A stretch of 64,000 bases of DNA from Diploptera punctata (GCA_030220185.1 JASPKZ010001250.1:62001-126000), one strand, 5' to 3'; shown: positions 10,796 through 20,639, counted from the stretch's first letter. The notes: generated by a model not told the origin, from the letters alone. Numbers and translations are program-made.

Positions 10796-11640
10796 TGGTC
10801 TACACCTTCATCTTGAAAGTTGCCATCTGGTGTTGATTTGATGAACTTCGAGATGAAATATTGTTTGCTGGGAATTGAAAATCAGCAATTGCAGCTCATA
10901 GTTTGCTAGAGAATCATAAAATTGAAAAGAAGATAAACTTTTTAAACATTTGGCAAACACCTTGGATTTGATAGTTTGGGAAAAATATACATTCAGAAGA
11001 ATAAATTTAGATCCATGAATTTTGAAATTCCCAGCGAGGAAGGTTTGATCTCAAAGTTCATCAAATCAACACCAGTTGGCAACTTTGAAGATGAAGGTAT
11101 AAACCAAAATTCAACAGTAGTAAAGATGGCTGAAGATGAGTGGGCTGCCTCTTGAAACTGCAGTACTGGGCTTGAAAATCATGGAGTTATGAGGTGAGAT
11201 TTCTTGACTCACTATTTATTAGTTATTAAATTGATTAGCTTGTCTCTGTTTTTCTGAATGTAGATTTTTTTCCTAAACTGTGACTTCTGTTGATATTTCT
11301 AGTTGTTTAAGCAGTTTTGACATTATATTATTTTTAGTCTGATCATCATACCTCAATATTAATGTTGATTTGTTCTTGGACATGTTTCAAAACAATTCTG
11401 TTCTTTAATCAGCTTGTCCAGACTGGTTTGATTTATGTTGCACACTATGGATATCGATGTCAGCTCCATCCTATGGTTGGCCATCTTTTTGATTCTATGA
11501 GTATTTTGTCCACACATATGTAACTGCTACCAATTTTTCTATTTCTCCATATTTTATGTCTCGAAGGTGTTTCTTCATTCTTAGAATGGAAAGAAGTCAA
11601 AATAAGAGGAATAAATCACTATGAGGTTTAATTTTATAGG
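10796..11640. mobile_element. Mosaic of Penelope 3'-end fragments
   Basis: 10796-11222 is a + strand endonuclease tail with stops. It is followed by GGCUGAAGAUGAG, a GAAA and the palindrome ACUGCAGU with a following A, and ends TTATGAGGTGAG. 11223-11600 holds minus-strand pieces of a tail plus family C (GTTGATTTGTTCTTGGACAT). Orientation changes show several insertions or rearrangements. Confidence 0.55.
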
Positions 11641-12013
11641 AATAATTCACTACGAGGTTTAATTTAAGAAAAATTAAAATGTTTCATACCTCTCCTCATA
11701 ATTAATCTTCTAAGTAGATCGCAGTCGGCATAAGTGTACTGAGGATATCATAAAAGTCCGATGTTTCAGGGTCCCCTTACGAGGGTTACACTATAATGAA
11801 AAACGTGCTTGAGAGGACAAAACATAATTAATTGACATGCTTACTAAATAATAAGAATAAAAGATCACATAACTCGCAGTTTAGGAGAAGAACTGGATTC
11901 AGGAAAATATAAACAAGCTAATGAATTTTATAATTCCTGGAAAAATTATCTTAAAGTTTGTCTGTCTAACACCAAAGGGAAGAGATAGCATAGCTTCCAA
12001 TGGATGTCTTAAC

Positions 12014-12278
12014 AATTGATTGTTAATATTTAATTTTAGGAAGTTATATTTTGAGGTTATTTTAATTATATTATTTTTGGTCTGGACATCTTACCTCAAT
12101 ATTAATGTTGATTTGTTCTTGGACATGTTTCAAAACAATTCTCTGTTTTATCTTCAGCTTTCCCAGACTGGGAAAGCTGAAGATAAAACAGAGAATTGTT
12201 TTGAAACATGTCCAAGAACAAATCAACATTAATATTGAGGTAAGATGTCCAGACCAAAAATAATATAATTGATTGTTA
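12014..12278. mobile_element. Family C Penelope foldback with perfect 12 bp target duplication
   Basis: AATTGATTGTTA stands at 12014-12025 and 12267-12278. The 241 bp insert is an almost perfect palindrome centred at the CCCAGACTGGG. The left end alone carries the extra tail (TTTAATTTTAGGAAG), so the copy is in minus orientation. Each arm keeps a ribozyme-like segment: CUGAAGA, AAAACA/UGUUUU helix, GAAA, palindrome ACAUGU and C. Confidence 0.85.
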
Positions 12279-12522
12279 GCTTAGCATAAAGGAGATATTT
12301 CTTTAATAACAGTACCAGAAAGAGAGCTAATACGAGGTAAGGTATAAAGAACTATTTACTTTTTAGGAATGAACACTATGAGGTATAAGATGACATAACT
12401 GAGGTCCTGAAAACTGGTCTAATAAGAAGAAGGATATGATGCGAGATGATACAATTTTTCTTAAATATAAAGAACTAAGATAAATTAAAATGTTTCATAT
12501 CTCTCCTCATAATTAATCTTCT

Positions 12523-12568
12523 AAGTAGATCGCAATTTCAGGGTTTTGGCACCCCATCCTCAGTACAC
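12523..12568 (-). ncRNA. Hammerhead ribozyme fold, family B, GGGU/ACCC stem II
   Basis: On the minus strand: GUGUA, CUGAGGA, a GGGU/ACCC helix, GAAA, UUGCGA, UC, UACUU. Stem I pairs GUA with UAC. Stem II differs in sequence from the GAGACC/GGUCUC of sister copies but still pairs, which is covariation. The motif fits the type I order used by PLE hammerheads. Confidence 0.7.
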
Positions 12569-12720
12569 TTATGCCGACTGCAATCTACTTAGAAGATTAA
12601 TTATGAGGAGAGGTATGAAACATTTTAATTTTTCTTAAATTAAACCTCATAGTGAATTATTCCTATAAAATTAAACCTCATAGTGATTTATTCCTCTAAA
12701 AGTTCAATATAAAGAACTAA

Positions 12721-13089
12721 TTCAATTCATTTGATAAAATATCTCATTGTGTGAATTCCTGGCAGTTTTAAGTTAAATAAAACAACATTTTCAGTGTTAC
12801 GGATTGTTAAGGTACAAAGATTCTTCAATTTATGTCTAATCATTCACAACTTTTATGATATTGATCTAATCCTAATCTTTAACTTGCATTATCTCTTTTC
12901 ACCATTTCACTCTATCTTGTATGTGATCTACATATAGACATAAAAGGGGATGGCTGACAACAAGCCACCTAGCACTGAAGGAGGAAGTCATTGCCACTGC
13001 TTTATTATGAGTCTTCATTTTCTAATATGTTTTCTATTTCCTTTCCGTTCTATATATTGTCAAATAACTCATAACAAAAAATGTAATAA
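12721..13089. other. Intron sequence, nothing recognised
   Basis: AT-rich; one moderately GC-containing stretch (12945-13000) of unknown origin. No gene is seen. Confidence 0.35.
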
Positions 13090-13590
13090 ATAAATTATAT
13101 TTGAAGAGAAAAATTTTCGCCTAGAACGGGACTCGAACCCGGGACCCTTGGCTTTCCGGGCCAAGTGCTCTACCAACTGAGCTACCGAGGCGAGTTATGA
13201 TCTAGATGCAAATTTTTCTCTTATGTACATTGTAATTCCCTCGCGCCAAATACTGGAAACCATAGCTTCTATCTTTGCAAATGGTGGCTTCTTAGTTAAG
13301 AAGACATTTTTATTGGGAATTTAACACTACTTTTTTAAAGCCAGTAGGGCTTCTATTGACAATTTTATTATGAATTTAACACTTCTCATTGAAGGATAAA
13401 TTATATTTGAAGAGAAAAATTTTCGCCTAGATTGGGACTCGAACCCAGGACCCTTGGCTTTCCGGGCCAAGTGCTCTACCAACTGAGCTACCGAGGTGAG
13501 TTACGATCTAGACGCAAATTTTTCTCTTATGTACATTGTAATTCCCTCGCGCCAAATATAATTTATCCTTCAATGAGAAGTGTTAAATTC
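13090..13590 (-). mobile_element. Two tandem copies of a tRNA-like mobile unit
   Basis: Each copy holds a minus-strand tRNA-like core (complement GCCTCGGTAGCTCAGTTGG, then GGTTCGAGTCCCG) between AAGAGAAAAATT and AATTTTTCTCTT. The spacer contains a CAAATGGTGGCTTCTT-like body and AACACTTCTCATTGAAGG. The copies begin at about 13105 and 13412, about 307 bp apart. The anticodon loop (CCGGAAA) lacks U33, arguing against a working tRNA. Confidence 0.65.
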
Positions 13591-13671
13591 ATAATAAAAT
13601 CGTTAATAAATAAATAAATTGTGATAAATAAATATATAAATTTGATATAAATATCAAAACATAAAATTATA

Positions 13672-13890
13672 ATTATTATGAGTTAGGGATTTTGACTCGC
13701 CTCATATTTTTGATTTTCTTGCAGACTATAGTTTCTCCACATTTAAGTGGCATTGTCAATGTTTCCTAACTCTCACAATGACAGATAAATATGGAGAAAC
13801 CATAGTCTGCAAGAAAATAAAAATGAGGTGAGTCAAAATCCGTAACTCATAATAAATAAATGAAACCTCATAGTGTTACTTCCTTCAAAT
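13672..13890. mobile_element. Penelope foldback with UUGACAA core
   Basis: Arms GACTCGCCTCATATTTTTG and complement. The left arm on the minus strand reads ACA, UUGACAA, a CCAC/GUGG helix, GAAA, the palindrome ACUAUAGU, C and UG (about 13722-13765). The right tail is CCTCATAGTGTTACTTCC. No coding sequence remains. Confidence 0.65.
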
Positions 13891-14054
13891 ATTAAATAAA
13901 ATTATAACTCCAAATTATGTTCAATTGAAACTTGACTCACAATATGGCAACAGGACCACTAGATCTAATACTGAAAATTAAGACAATATCGTCTATCTCT
14001 ATATTTCGATGTAGAGATTTCGGTTTCGAAATCCGATTCAGGCATTAATTTTTA

Positions 14055-14345
14055 TCATATTTGAAGAGAAAAATTATATGCTTAAACTGCGATTCAAACC
14101 CAGGGCCTTTGGCTTTCTAGACCAATGCTTTACCGACCGAGCTATCTGGGCAAGTTCTAATCTAAACACAAATCTTTCTCTTATGTATATTGTCAATTCC
14201 CGCACACCAAAATGCTATGAAACCTTGGCTTCTATATTTTTCAAATGGCGGCTTCTTTATTAGGAAAACATTTATTTGGGAATTTATATTACATTATAAA
14301 GCCAGTACGGCTTCTTTAATATTTTATAGTTTTATGAAATGAATA
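14055..14345 (-). mobile_element. tRNA-like mobile unit with body
   Basis: AAGAGAAAAATT at about 14065, then a minus-strand tRNA-like core, then CAAATGGCGGCTTC and GCCAGTACGGCTTC typical of the unit's body. Single decayed copy. Confidence 0.6.
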
Positions 14346-14585
14346 ATAAAAACATTGATTAATATTGTTTTCAAAATAATAACTATTTCTTTATGTTTAC
14401 CTAATGTTCTCTTCCCTGTGATTTTACTTTCAGGATCCTTCTTGGGAGATTATTTTAAATATGTATTTATTATAGGAAAAGGAAGTTAGAAATGTTAATG
14501 CATATCTGTACTATTCTAAGTAATTAATTTTTATAATTATGTTAAATATGTTTTATTGATATAATCATTGATTTGCTTGATACAG

Positions 14586-14731
14586 GTTTATCTGGATTAC
14601 GTACAACAGTGGGTAATGATGGTACAACAGGAAGGTTATCAAAAGAACCTGCTAGAAGAAGAATGGTGTTTTGTTAAAACTACTTGCCCTAAAATTCCTG
14701 GAGGAGAAGGAATGGCGAGCGATACCTTCTG
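14586..14731 (+). CDS. MAP3K4-type kinase, exon 3 in window
   Basis: Acceptor GATACAG, donor GTAAAT; 48 codons plus 2 nt. It encodes VYLDYVQQWVMMVQQ, then EGYQKNLLEEEW and FVKTTCPKIPGGEGMAS, all hallmark MAP3K4 regulatory-region sequence. A 126 bp PLE foldback was inserted 25 bp after its donor, yet the splice site is intact. Confidence 0.88.
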
Positions 14732-14744
14732 GTAAATAAAAAAC

Positions 14745-14894
14745 TTATTAAAATGTTGTAATTAATATTTAATTTTAGGAAGTTATATTTTGAGGTTATT
14801 TTAATTATATTATTTTTGGTCTGGACATCTTACCTTTAATAACATTAATATTGAGGTAGATGTCCAGACAAAAATAATATAATTATTAAAATGT
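14745..14894. mobile_element. 126 bp family C mini-foldback with 12 bp target duplication
   Basis: TTATTAAAATGT stands at 14745-14756 and 14883-14894. The insert is only the outer parts of family C: tail, GGTCTGGACATCTTACC, a few bases and the inverted end. The ribozyme segment is lost. The copy is in minus orientation, with its tail at the left only. Confidence 0.8.
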
Positions 14895-15039
14895 ATTTAA
14901 AAAACTTAATAAACTATAAAAAGTGAAAAAAAATGTATTATGAATTTTGAAAAACAGTGAATTTCATTTTGTTATGCATTACAGCGACTCTTGACGTCCC
15001 AATTCCTTTCAAAAAAAGGTTAAACTGAAAATATAGTTC

Positions 15040-15510
15040 TATTGAACTATTATTCTACCAGTTATATTATATGGATGCAAAACATGGACTCTTACTTTAA
15101 GGTAGGAAAGGAGATTGAGTATTTGAGAATAAAGTTCTTAGGAAAATTTTTGGACCAAAGAGAGATGAACAGACAGGTGAATGGAGAAGACTACATAACA
15201 GTAAACTACATGGTCTTTATAGGAAGCCAGATATAATGAGAATAGTTAAGTCTCCTAGATTGCGATGGGCAGGACATGTAGCATGAATGGGGAATGAAAG
15301 ACATGAATGGAAGCTTCTTGTAGGAAAACCAGAGGGAAAACGCCCAGTTGGTAGACCAAGAATGAGCTGGAAGAATAACATGAACCATGATTTGAGGGAA
15401 GTAGATTATACAGGGAATGATTGAAAACATTAGCTCTGGATAGGGATATATGGAGAGCTTATGTCTGCATGGTCATGAACCTATGGGTTTGATAGTGCCA
15501 GTGAGTTAGT
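15040..15510 (+). mobile_element. RTE-like LINE ORF2 C-terminus
   Basis: The + strand encodes broken frames with RLRWAGHVA, then GKRPVGRPRMSWKNN, DLREV and DIWRAYV, the typical end of RTE-like LINE ORF2 in insects. Several stops interrupt it. Related 3' ends are at 50290-50930, 54895-55225 and 61756-61950 (all minus). Confidence 0.65.
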
Positions 15511-16007
15511 TAGCGAATTCCATTTGATATGACCACATTGTGCCCTTAGTGGTTTTGTTTTTTGATAAAGCAGCTGGTCCTATTAACTAGGAGCTACAGT
15601 GATATACTCCATATATTTGTTCCGCTCAAATTGTTCCCATTAGGAGGCTTGTCCTAATGATAAACATTACAATAAATGGATTTGACTGTAGGCAGAACCT
15701 TTTTTTTATATTTTCTGTTTGCCAAGTATCACATCTTTTTTTGGCCTATCATGATTTCATCAGTCCAACACTTCATGGACAGCACTGAGTTCTGTTTTAT
15801 TGCAGATGATAGTGAAACACGGTTTTTGAAATTTTGTGTGGATGTTTATGATATAGATGATTTATTCAATTGGTCTGATAATTTGTACATGTTTTGTTAC
15901 TATTGATCTAATTATTGTAATTATTTTATTATATTCTCTCTAGGTTTATAATTCCATTTTGTATTGTCTATGGTATATATCATATATTTCATTTTACTGT
16001 TGTTGTC
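15511..16007. other. Intron sequence, nothing recognised
   Basis: A short open frame at 15676-15906 has no recognisable motif and no gene context. No other signal is seen. Confidence 0.35.
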
Positions 16008-16150
16008 TAAAACCTGCTATAATGGTTGGGGGGACCAATTTGCTGATCAAATGTCACCCTATACTGACTGGATGATGGTTCACCTCCATGATTAACACAT
16101 GCAAATGTGAGGCTAGCAATCAGCTTTCTAGCCTGTCATGCCATGGAGTT
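16008..16150 (+). mobile_element. tRNA(Leu/Ser)-type SINE, partial body
   Basis: Matches the second half of the 63175-63515 SINE (GCTATAATGGTTGGGG, then ATTAACACATGCAAATGTGAGG). Truncated at both ends. Confidence 0.55.
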
Positions 16151-16631
16151 TAGTTCTTTTGTTGTTGTTGTTAGTCTCCTTTCATTTTTTCATTCCTCGC
16201 AACAGCAAGAAAGTATACTTTTGCCAATTTCTTGTATAGACATATAAATTCCAGAATTCTTTGTACCAGGGACAGTTTCATTATCTTATTCCTACGTTTT
16301 GTTTTACTTAATAATTTTCTCTGATATGCCTACCTAGAAGTTCTAGGGTGAAAGTGCTCCTCCTCCACTGAGATCCGAGTTCACCTCTCAGTCACTCCCA
16401 ACTCACAGTGATCAAATCAAAGCCAGGGTAGATCTTTCTTGGGTTTCTCCTGTTTTCTGTGGCACAAAAAAAAAACTTAATTCCACCACTTCTCCATACT
16501 CTTGTCATCCATTTATTTAATTTTATTTGCTTCTCTGATGTAATCACAAACCTTCAATAATAGAAACTTTATCTCATCTCATCCTTTGACCTGGCATTAT
16601 ACCGAACATGTGTAAGAGGGTTTATAATAAT
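16151..16631. other. Intron sequence, nothing recognised
   Basis: Mixed-composition intron. No coding or repeat family was recognised. Confidence 0.35.
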
Positions 16632-16727
16632 ATCTATATTATTTAACTTTTACAGGAATTAATCACTATGAGGTTTAATTTATGGTAAAATCAAATGTTT
16701 CCTACCTCTCCTCATATAAATCTTCTA

Positions 16728-16771
16728 AGTAGATCGTTTTTCAAGACCATAACGGTCTCATCTTCAGTACT
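16728..16771 (-). ncRNA. Hammerhead ribozyme fold, family B left arm
   Basis: Minus strand: AGUA, CUGAAGA, a GAGACC/GGUCUU helix, GAAA, AACGA, UC, UACU. Stem I AGUA/UACU is 4 bp. Stem III is weaker than in the sister copy at 32780-32826. Confidence 0.7.
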
Positions 16772-16986
16772 ATATTGGCGACTGATGTTATGTCGATCGG
16801 AAAGAAACTCTTTTTCTTCCCTCTATTGGTGGACCGATGAATCACTGGATCAGGTCAGAATTTGCGGGAATTTCAAAGTTAATAAGTTTTCCTTTATTAA
16901 GTTATGTAGATAGGAAATAACACTATGAGGTTCTTTAATATTGTTTATTTTTTATCATTTCACTCACCTCATACTTCATAATTTAT

Positions 16987-17032
16987 AGCAGACCCAGGGT
17001 TTCTTCACGTAATTCGTGACATTGTCAATGCT
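16987..17032 (-). ncRNA. Hammerhead-like fold at the PLE-A 3' end (U3-A8 core)
   Basis: Minus strand: AGCA, UUGACAA, a UCACG/CGUGA helix, GAAA, CCCUGGG, UC, UGCU. Stem I AGCA/UGCU is 4 bp. Stem III ACCC/GGGU is near-palindromic. The core differs from CUGANGA by C3U and G8A. The stop codon of the PLE reading frame (TGA at 17007-17005) lies in the 3' strand of stem II. Confidence 0.6.
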
Positions 17033-19491
17033 GCGTCATGTTCACAACTGACGTCCAACGGCCTTCTATCCTGCAGACTGACCTCCGCGCCATCTGGTGG
17101 CCGACCGAAGAATTTCCAAATCAGGCCTCTTTCTTTATAACCGGGTATTTCAAAATTCATAGTTGTATTTTCATTCTTGCATATGTAAATTTTTTCCCAA
17201 ATTGTGAGTTCCTTCGGTTTTTCCAATTGTTTAAGTAATTTTGTTTTGGTTTCTATTCTATGTTTTTCTGACCAGGCATGTGCAGCTATTGCAGATTTTT
17301 CGGTTTCTCCATTTTTAACATTTCTGAGGTGTTCTTTTAATCTTGTATTTAGATTCCTTTTTGTTTTTCCTATGTATATCTTTTCACAATCTTTACAATT
17401 AATTTGATAAATTCCCGATTTTTTGCAGTCTTCAATTTTTTCATTTTTGTTGGTTTTTATTAAATTACCTAAGCTGTAATCATTTTTCGGTGCTAATTTA
17501 ATGTTGAATTTGTTGAAAATTTTTTGAAACTTGTCAAATACGAAAGGATGGTATGTGAACTTCTTGAATTTTTTGCCTATATTTTTATCTGTCTGAAGAG
17601 TACTTTCATTGATGACTTTTTGTTCTTTGAATTTATTTATTTTCTTGTGTATCATTTTCTTGTGAAAACCATTATCCTTAGCAATTTGTATGATGTGTTC
17701 TTTCTCTTTATTGTAATTTTCTTTGCTCATGGGGACATTCACAAGTCTGTGTGTTAAACTATTAAATACTGCCTGTTTGTGTGAAAAATGGTTAAATCCA
17801 GTAGCTTTTATATAATTGTCGATGTGAGTTTCTTTTCTGTAGATTCCAAATTCTATTTTCTTTTTCTCTTCTTTCCTAATCAATTTAAGGTCTAAAAATG
17901 GTATTTCATGATTATTTTCTATTTCCATTGTAAATTTGATTGTTTTATTTTGAATATTTAACAGTTTAATGGCATCTTCTAATTGTTTCTCTTTTACTAT
18001 TGCTATGATATCATCTACGTATCTTCTCCAAAATTTAAACATCAAAGGATGTGCTTTAGTTACATGACATTCAAAATTCCCCATAAACATGTCTGCTAAG
18101 AATGGTGATAATGGATTTCCCATTGCGAGTCCTGATTTTTGTCTAAAGTATTTTCCTCTAAAGGTGAAGAACATTTGATTTAAGCATAATTTTGTTAGTT
18201 TTATGTATTCTTTAACGCTATCATCATCTAATTTGTTTTCTTTCAACCATTTTTCTAAAATTTTCAAAGTTGTGTCAGTCGGTATGTTTGTGAATAATGA
18301 AGTAAACATCAAATGAGACCAATCTTTCTGAAGGTTCTATTTCTACATTTTCTAATTCTCAACTAATTGGTAAGAATTTTCTACTGCTAAATTTTCAAAT
18401 TTTTCCATACCTTTAAATTTATTGTTAAGCCATTTGGATATGTTATATGTCGGTGAATTGATATTGTTGATGATAGGTCTCATTTTCTTTCCGTCTTTGT
18501 GGATTTTAGGAAGACCATGAATGTTGGGGTTTCTGGGATTTGGTATTTTTAATTTAAACTTTTCCTTTTGTGTCATAATTTTTTTAATTGATTTTAGGTT
18601 GGTTTCAACTTCTTTAATTGTTTTTGCGAGAGGATTTGTTTTAATTTCTTCATATTCTTCCCCCTTTAATAAATTCTCCATCCTATCATTATAATCGTCT
18701 TTATCCAAAATTACCAAATTATTCCCTTTGTCTGACTTTGAAAAAACAACATTTTTATTATTAATGTTTCTTATTTTCTTCATATTTGTTTGCATATGTT
18801 TTTTATTTTTGTGTTTTTAATTTTTTCAATAACTTCCCCACATTCTTTTCTGATTATTGTTTGTTCTTCAAAATTCATGTCATCTATAGCAATTTCAATA
18901 TCAGCTATGTAATCTTCTAAATTGTTAGAGTAACTAATGCATGTTTTCAATCCCTTGTCCAAAATAGATATTTCTTCTTTTGTAAAGTTTTCAGATGATA
19001 GGTTAATTACATTATTCTCAATTTCTTTATCCCTTCCTAATGTAGTGGTTATACTTTTTGTACTTATATTTTTCTTCAATTTTTTTAAATCAGGTTTTAA
19101 ATTAATTATCTTTTTCTTTTGTACATCAAATTTTTTCTTCATTTTGAGGTTCAATTGGTTGTAGAAGTTTTTTTCTAGGTTATCCCAAATTATTTGTCCT
19201 AAATTGTTGTTTAATCTTAGATGTAAAAAGTACAGTTCTACGTCTATTTTACTTATAGTTGTGTAATGTTTGACTTTTTCCAAATTGAGAGTTTTCTTTT
19301 CTAAAACTTTTTTGGTGTTGGTTATTGTTGTTTTTAACCATTTTCCGGACAAATTTTGGAGTGATATTATTTTCTAAACATTTATTAATGAATTTGATAT
19401 CTGCAGCTCTTTTATTTCTAAGTTCTTTTAATTTCAAATATCTTTTAATTTCTATCTTATTTTCCGAAAAATGTTCGTTGACCAATGTCAC
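17005..19491 (-). pseudogene. Penelope-like reverse transcriptase/GIY-YIG endonuclease, frameshifted
   Basis: The polyprotein copies its RNA at a nick made by its endonuclease. Reading from 19491: a basic, lysine-rich N-terminal region; then FSKSDKGNNLVILDKDDY, GLPKIHKDGKKMRP, SLFTNIP, KSGLAMGNPLSPFLADMF and RYVDDIIAI, the RT motifs in order. A linker follows (KKFTYHPFVF, IKLAPKNDYSL), then GIYQINCKDCEKIYIGKT and NTRLKEHLRN, the GIY-YIG nuclease with its conserved R and E region. It ends near 17005. The frame is broken at about 19300, 18790, 18340 and 18310. At about 18340 one T is missing from an AATTTA run, and at about 18310 one T is extra in GTTT. No other stops are seen, so the element may be intact in the organism if these are read errors. 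Confidence 0.88.
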
Positions 19492-19563
19492 GAATTACGT
19501 GAAGAAACCCTGGGTCTGCTATAAATTATGAAGTATGAGGTGAGTGAAATGATAAAAATAAAC

Positions 19564-19750
19564 AAGTTTTCTTTGACGATTTTATTATTAATTTAACACT
19601 TCTCATTGAAGGATAAATTATATTTGAAGAGAAAATTGCGTCTAGATCGTAACTCGCCTCGGTAGCTCAGTTGGTAGAGCACTTGGCCCGGAAAGCCAAG
19701 GGTCCCGGGTTCGAGTCCCGGTCTAGGAAAAATTTTTCTCTTCAAATATA
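19564..19750 (+). mobile_element. tRNA-like mobile unit
   Basis: AAGTTTTCTTTG at the left and AAGTTTTCCTTTG at the right suggest target duplication shared with PLE-A's site. The core GCCTCGGTAGCTCAGTTGG, GGTTCGAGTCCCG has tRNA A and B boxes. TTTTTCTCTTC closes it. Acceptor pairing is 6 of 7. Confidence 0.65.
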
Positions 19751-20030
19751 AGTTTTCCTTTGTTTTTCTGAATGTGGATTTTTTCCCAAACCATGAGTTC
19801 CTTTTGTTTATCTATTTGTTTAATTGAATCAAAAGCCAGTCTGATTAAACAAATAGATAAACAAAAAGAACTCACAGTTTGGGAAAAAATCCACATTTAG
19901 AAAAACAAAGGAAAACTTATGAACTTTGAAATTCTTGCAAATTCTGACCTGATCCAGTGATTCATCAGTCCACCAATAGAGGGAAGAAAAAGAGTTTCTT
20001 CCGATCGACATAACATCAGTCGCCAATTAT

Positions 20031-20076
20031 AGTACTGAAGATGAGACCATTATGGTTCTCGAAATTGCGATCTACT
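20031..20076 (+). ncRNA. Hammerhead ribozyme fold, family B right arm
   Basis: + strand: AGUA, CUGAAGA, a GAGA-CC/GG-UUCUC helix with one bulge, GAAA, UUGCGA, UC, UACU. All core positions are canonical. Confidence 0.75.
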
Positions 20077-20149
20077 TACAAGATTTATATGAGGAGAGGT
20101 AGGAAACATTTGATTTTACCATCTATTATTATTTTTATTATTATTTCCT

Positions 20150-20620
20150 GTAAGTGGAACATAGGGGAAGCAGTAAAGTTCCTCCAGCATACTCTGCTTC
20201 AAGCCAGCCATTTTAGTTTTTTCCAGCTTTTCCTTCTTTCCTTTTTCCTCCTCTACTGATTGCTTCTATGTTTTCCTAGGTCATCCCCTCTTTCTTACTC
20301 CTTGGGGGTTCCATCTAGAGCTCTTCTCGATGGCTCCGTCTGGTTTTCTCAACATGTGGCCTACCAATTCCTCTTTCTTTGCTTTATTTGGTGACACATT
20401 GGAGATTGGTTGATTTTTCTCCACTGTTTTTCATTGATAATATTTCTGGCCATCTTACATTTAAAATACGCCTCAGACATCTGTTTACAAAGGTCTGCAT
20501 CTTTTTATTTGTTCCTTCTGTAACTTTCCATGTTTCGCAGCCATAGAGTTGGTGTTTAACAGTCTAAGTTTTGTCTTGAAACAGATGTTCTTATTTTTCC
20601 ATATGGGGTATAACTGCAAA
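20150..20620 (-). mobile_element. LINE ORF2 C-terminal fragment
   Basis: The minus strand encodes broken frames with GHMLRKPDGAIEKSS, RWNPQGVRKRG and LGKHRSNQ. These match the end of a LINE ORF2 type (xGHxLRKPDGxIEKxxxxWNPQG) common in invertebrates. Several stops and no start; dead. Confidence 0.65.
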
Positions 20621-20639
20621 AATGCTCCATATCATCTCT

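Larger units (their letters stand above)
11640..12720. mobile_element. Penelope foldback, family B-like, interrupted
   Basis: Left end CACTATGAGGTTTAATTT, CCTCTCCTCATAATTAATC. The right end is the complement near 12590-12715, with the tail repeated twice (AAACCTCATAGTG). The interior holds endonuclease-tail remnants (11870-12010) and the inserted family C foldback 12026-12266. Confidence 0.6.
16896..19563 (-). mobile_element. Near-complete Penelope-like element, family A
   Basis: A 2.7 kb element in minus orientation with 3' tail at the left (TATTAAGTTATGTAGATAGG) and an about 86 bp inverted repeat at its ends (16943-17028 vs 19476-19562). It is flanked by AAGTTTTCCTT at 16884 and AAGTTTTCTTT at 19564, a likely 11 bp target duplication with one mismatch. 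Internally it encodes reverse transcriptase followed by GIY-YIG endonuclease, the diagnostic Penelope order. The inverted ends each hold a hammerhead-like segment. Short foldbacks at 38545-38894 and 62113-62392 are internal-deletion relatives. Confidence 0.88.
16632..20128. mobile_element. Family B Penelope foldback hosting a nested near-complete PLE
   Basis: The left part is 16632-16894 (TTTTACAGGAATTAATCACT tail, CCTCTCCTCATATAAATC). It resumes at about 19750 and ends at about 20128. The reading AAGTTTTCCTTTGTTTTTCTG continues after the insertions, so PLE-A (16896-19563) and then a tRNA-like unit (19564-19748) landed in it. Both arms have the ribozyme. The endonuclease tail (ELTVWEKIH-like) is on both arms near 19755-19930. 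Confidence 0.75.

Noticed and set aside
17038..19531. Plus-strand frames rich in F, L, I across PLE-A
   Set aside because: Complement of lysine- and asparagine-rich transposon coding; low-complexity shadows, not membrane proteins.
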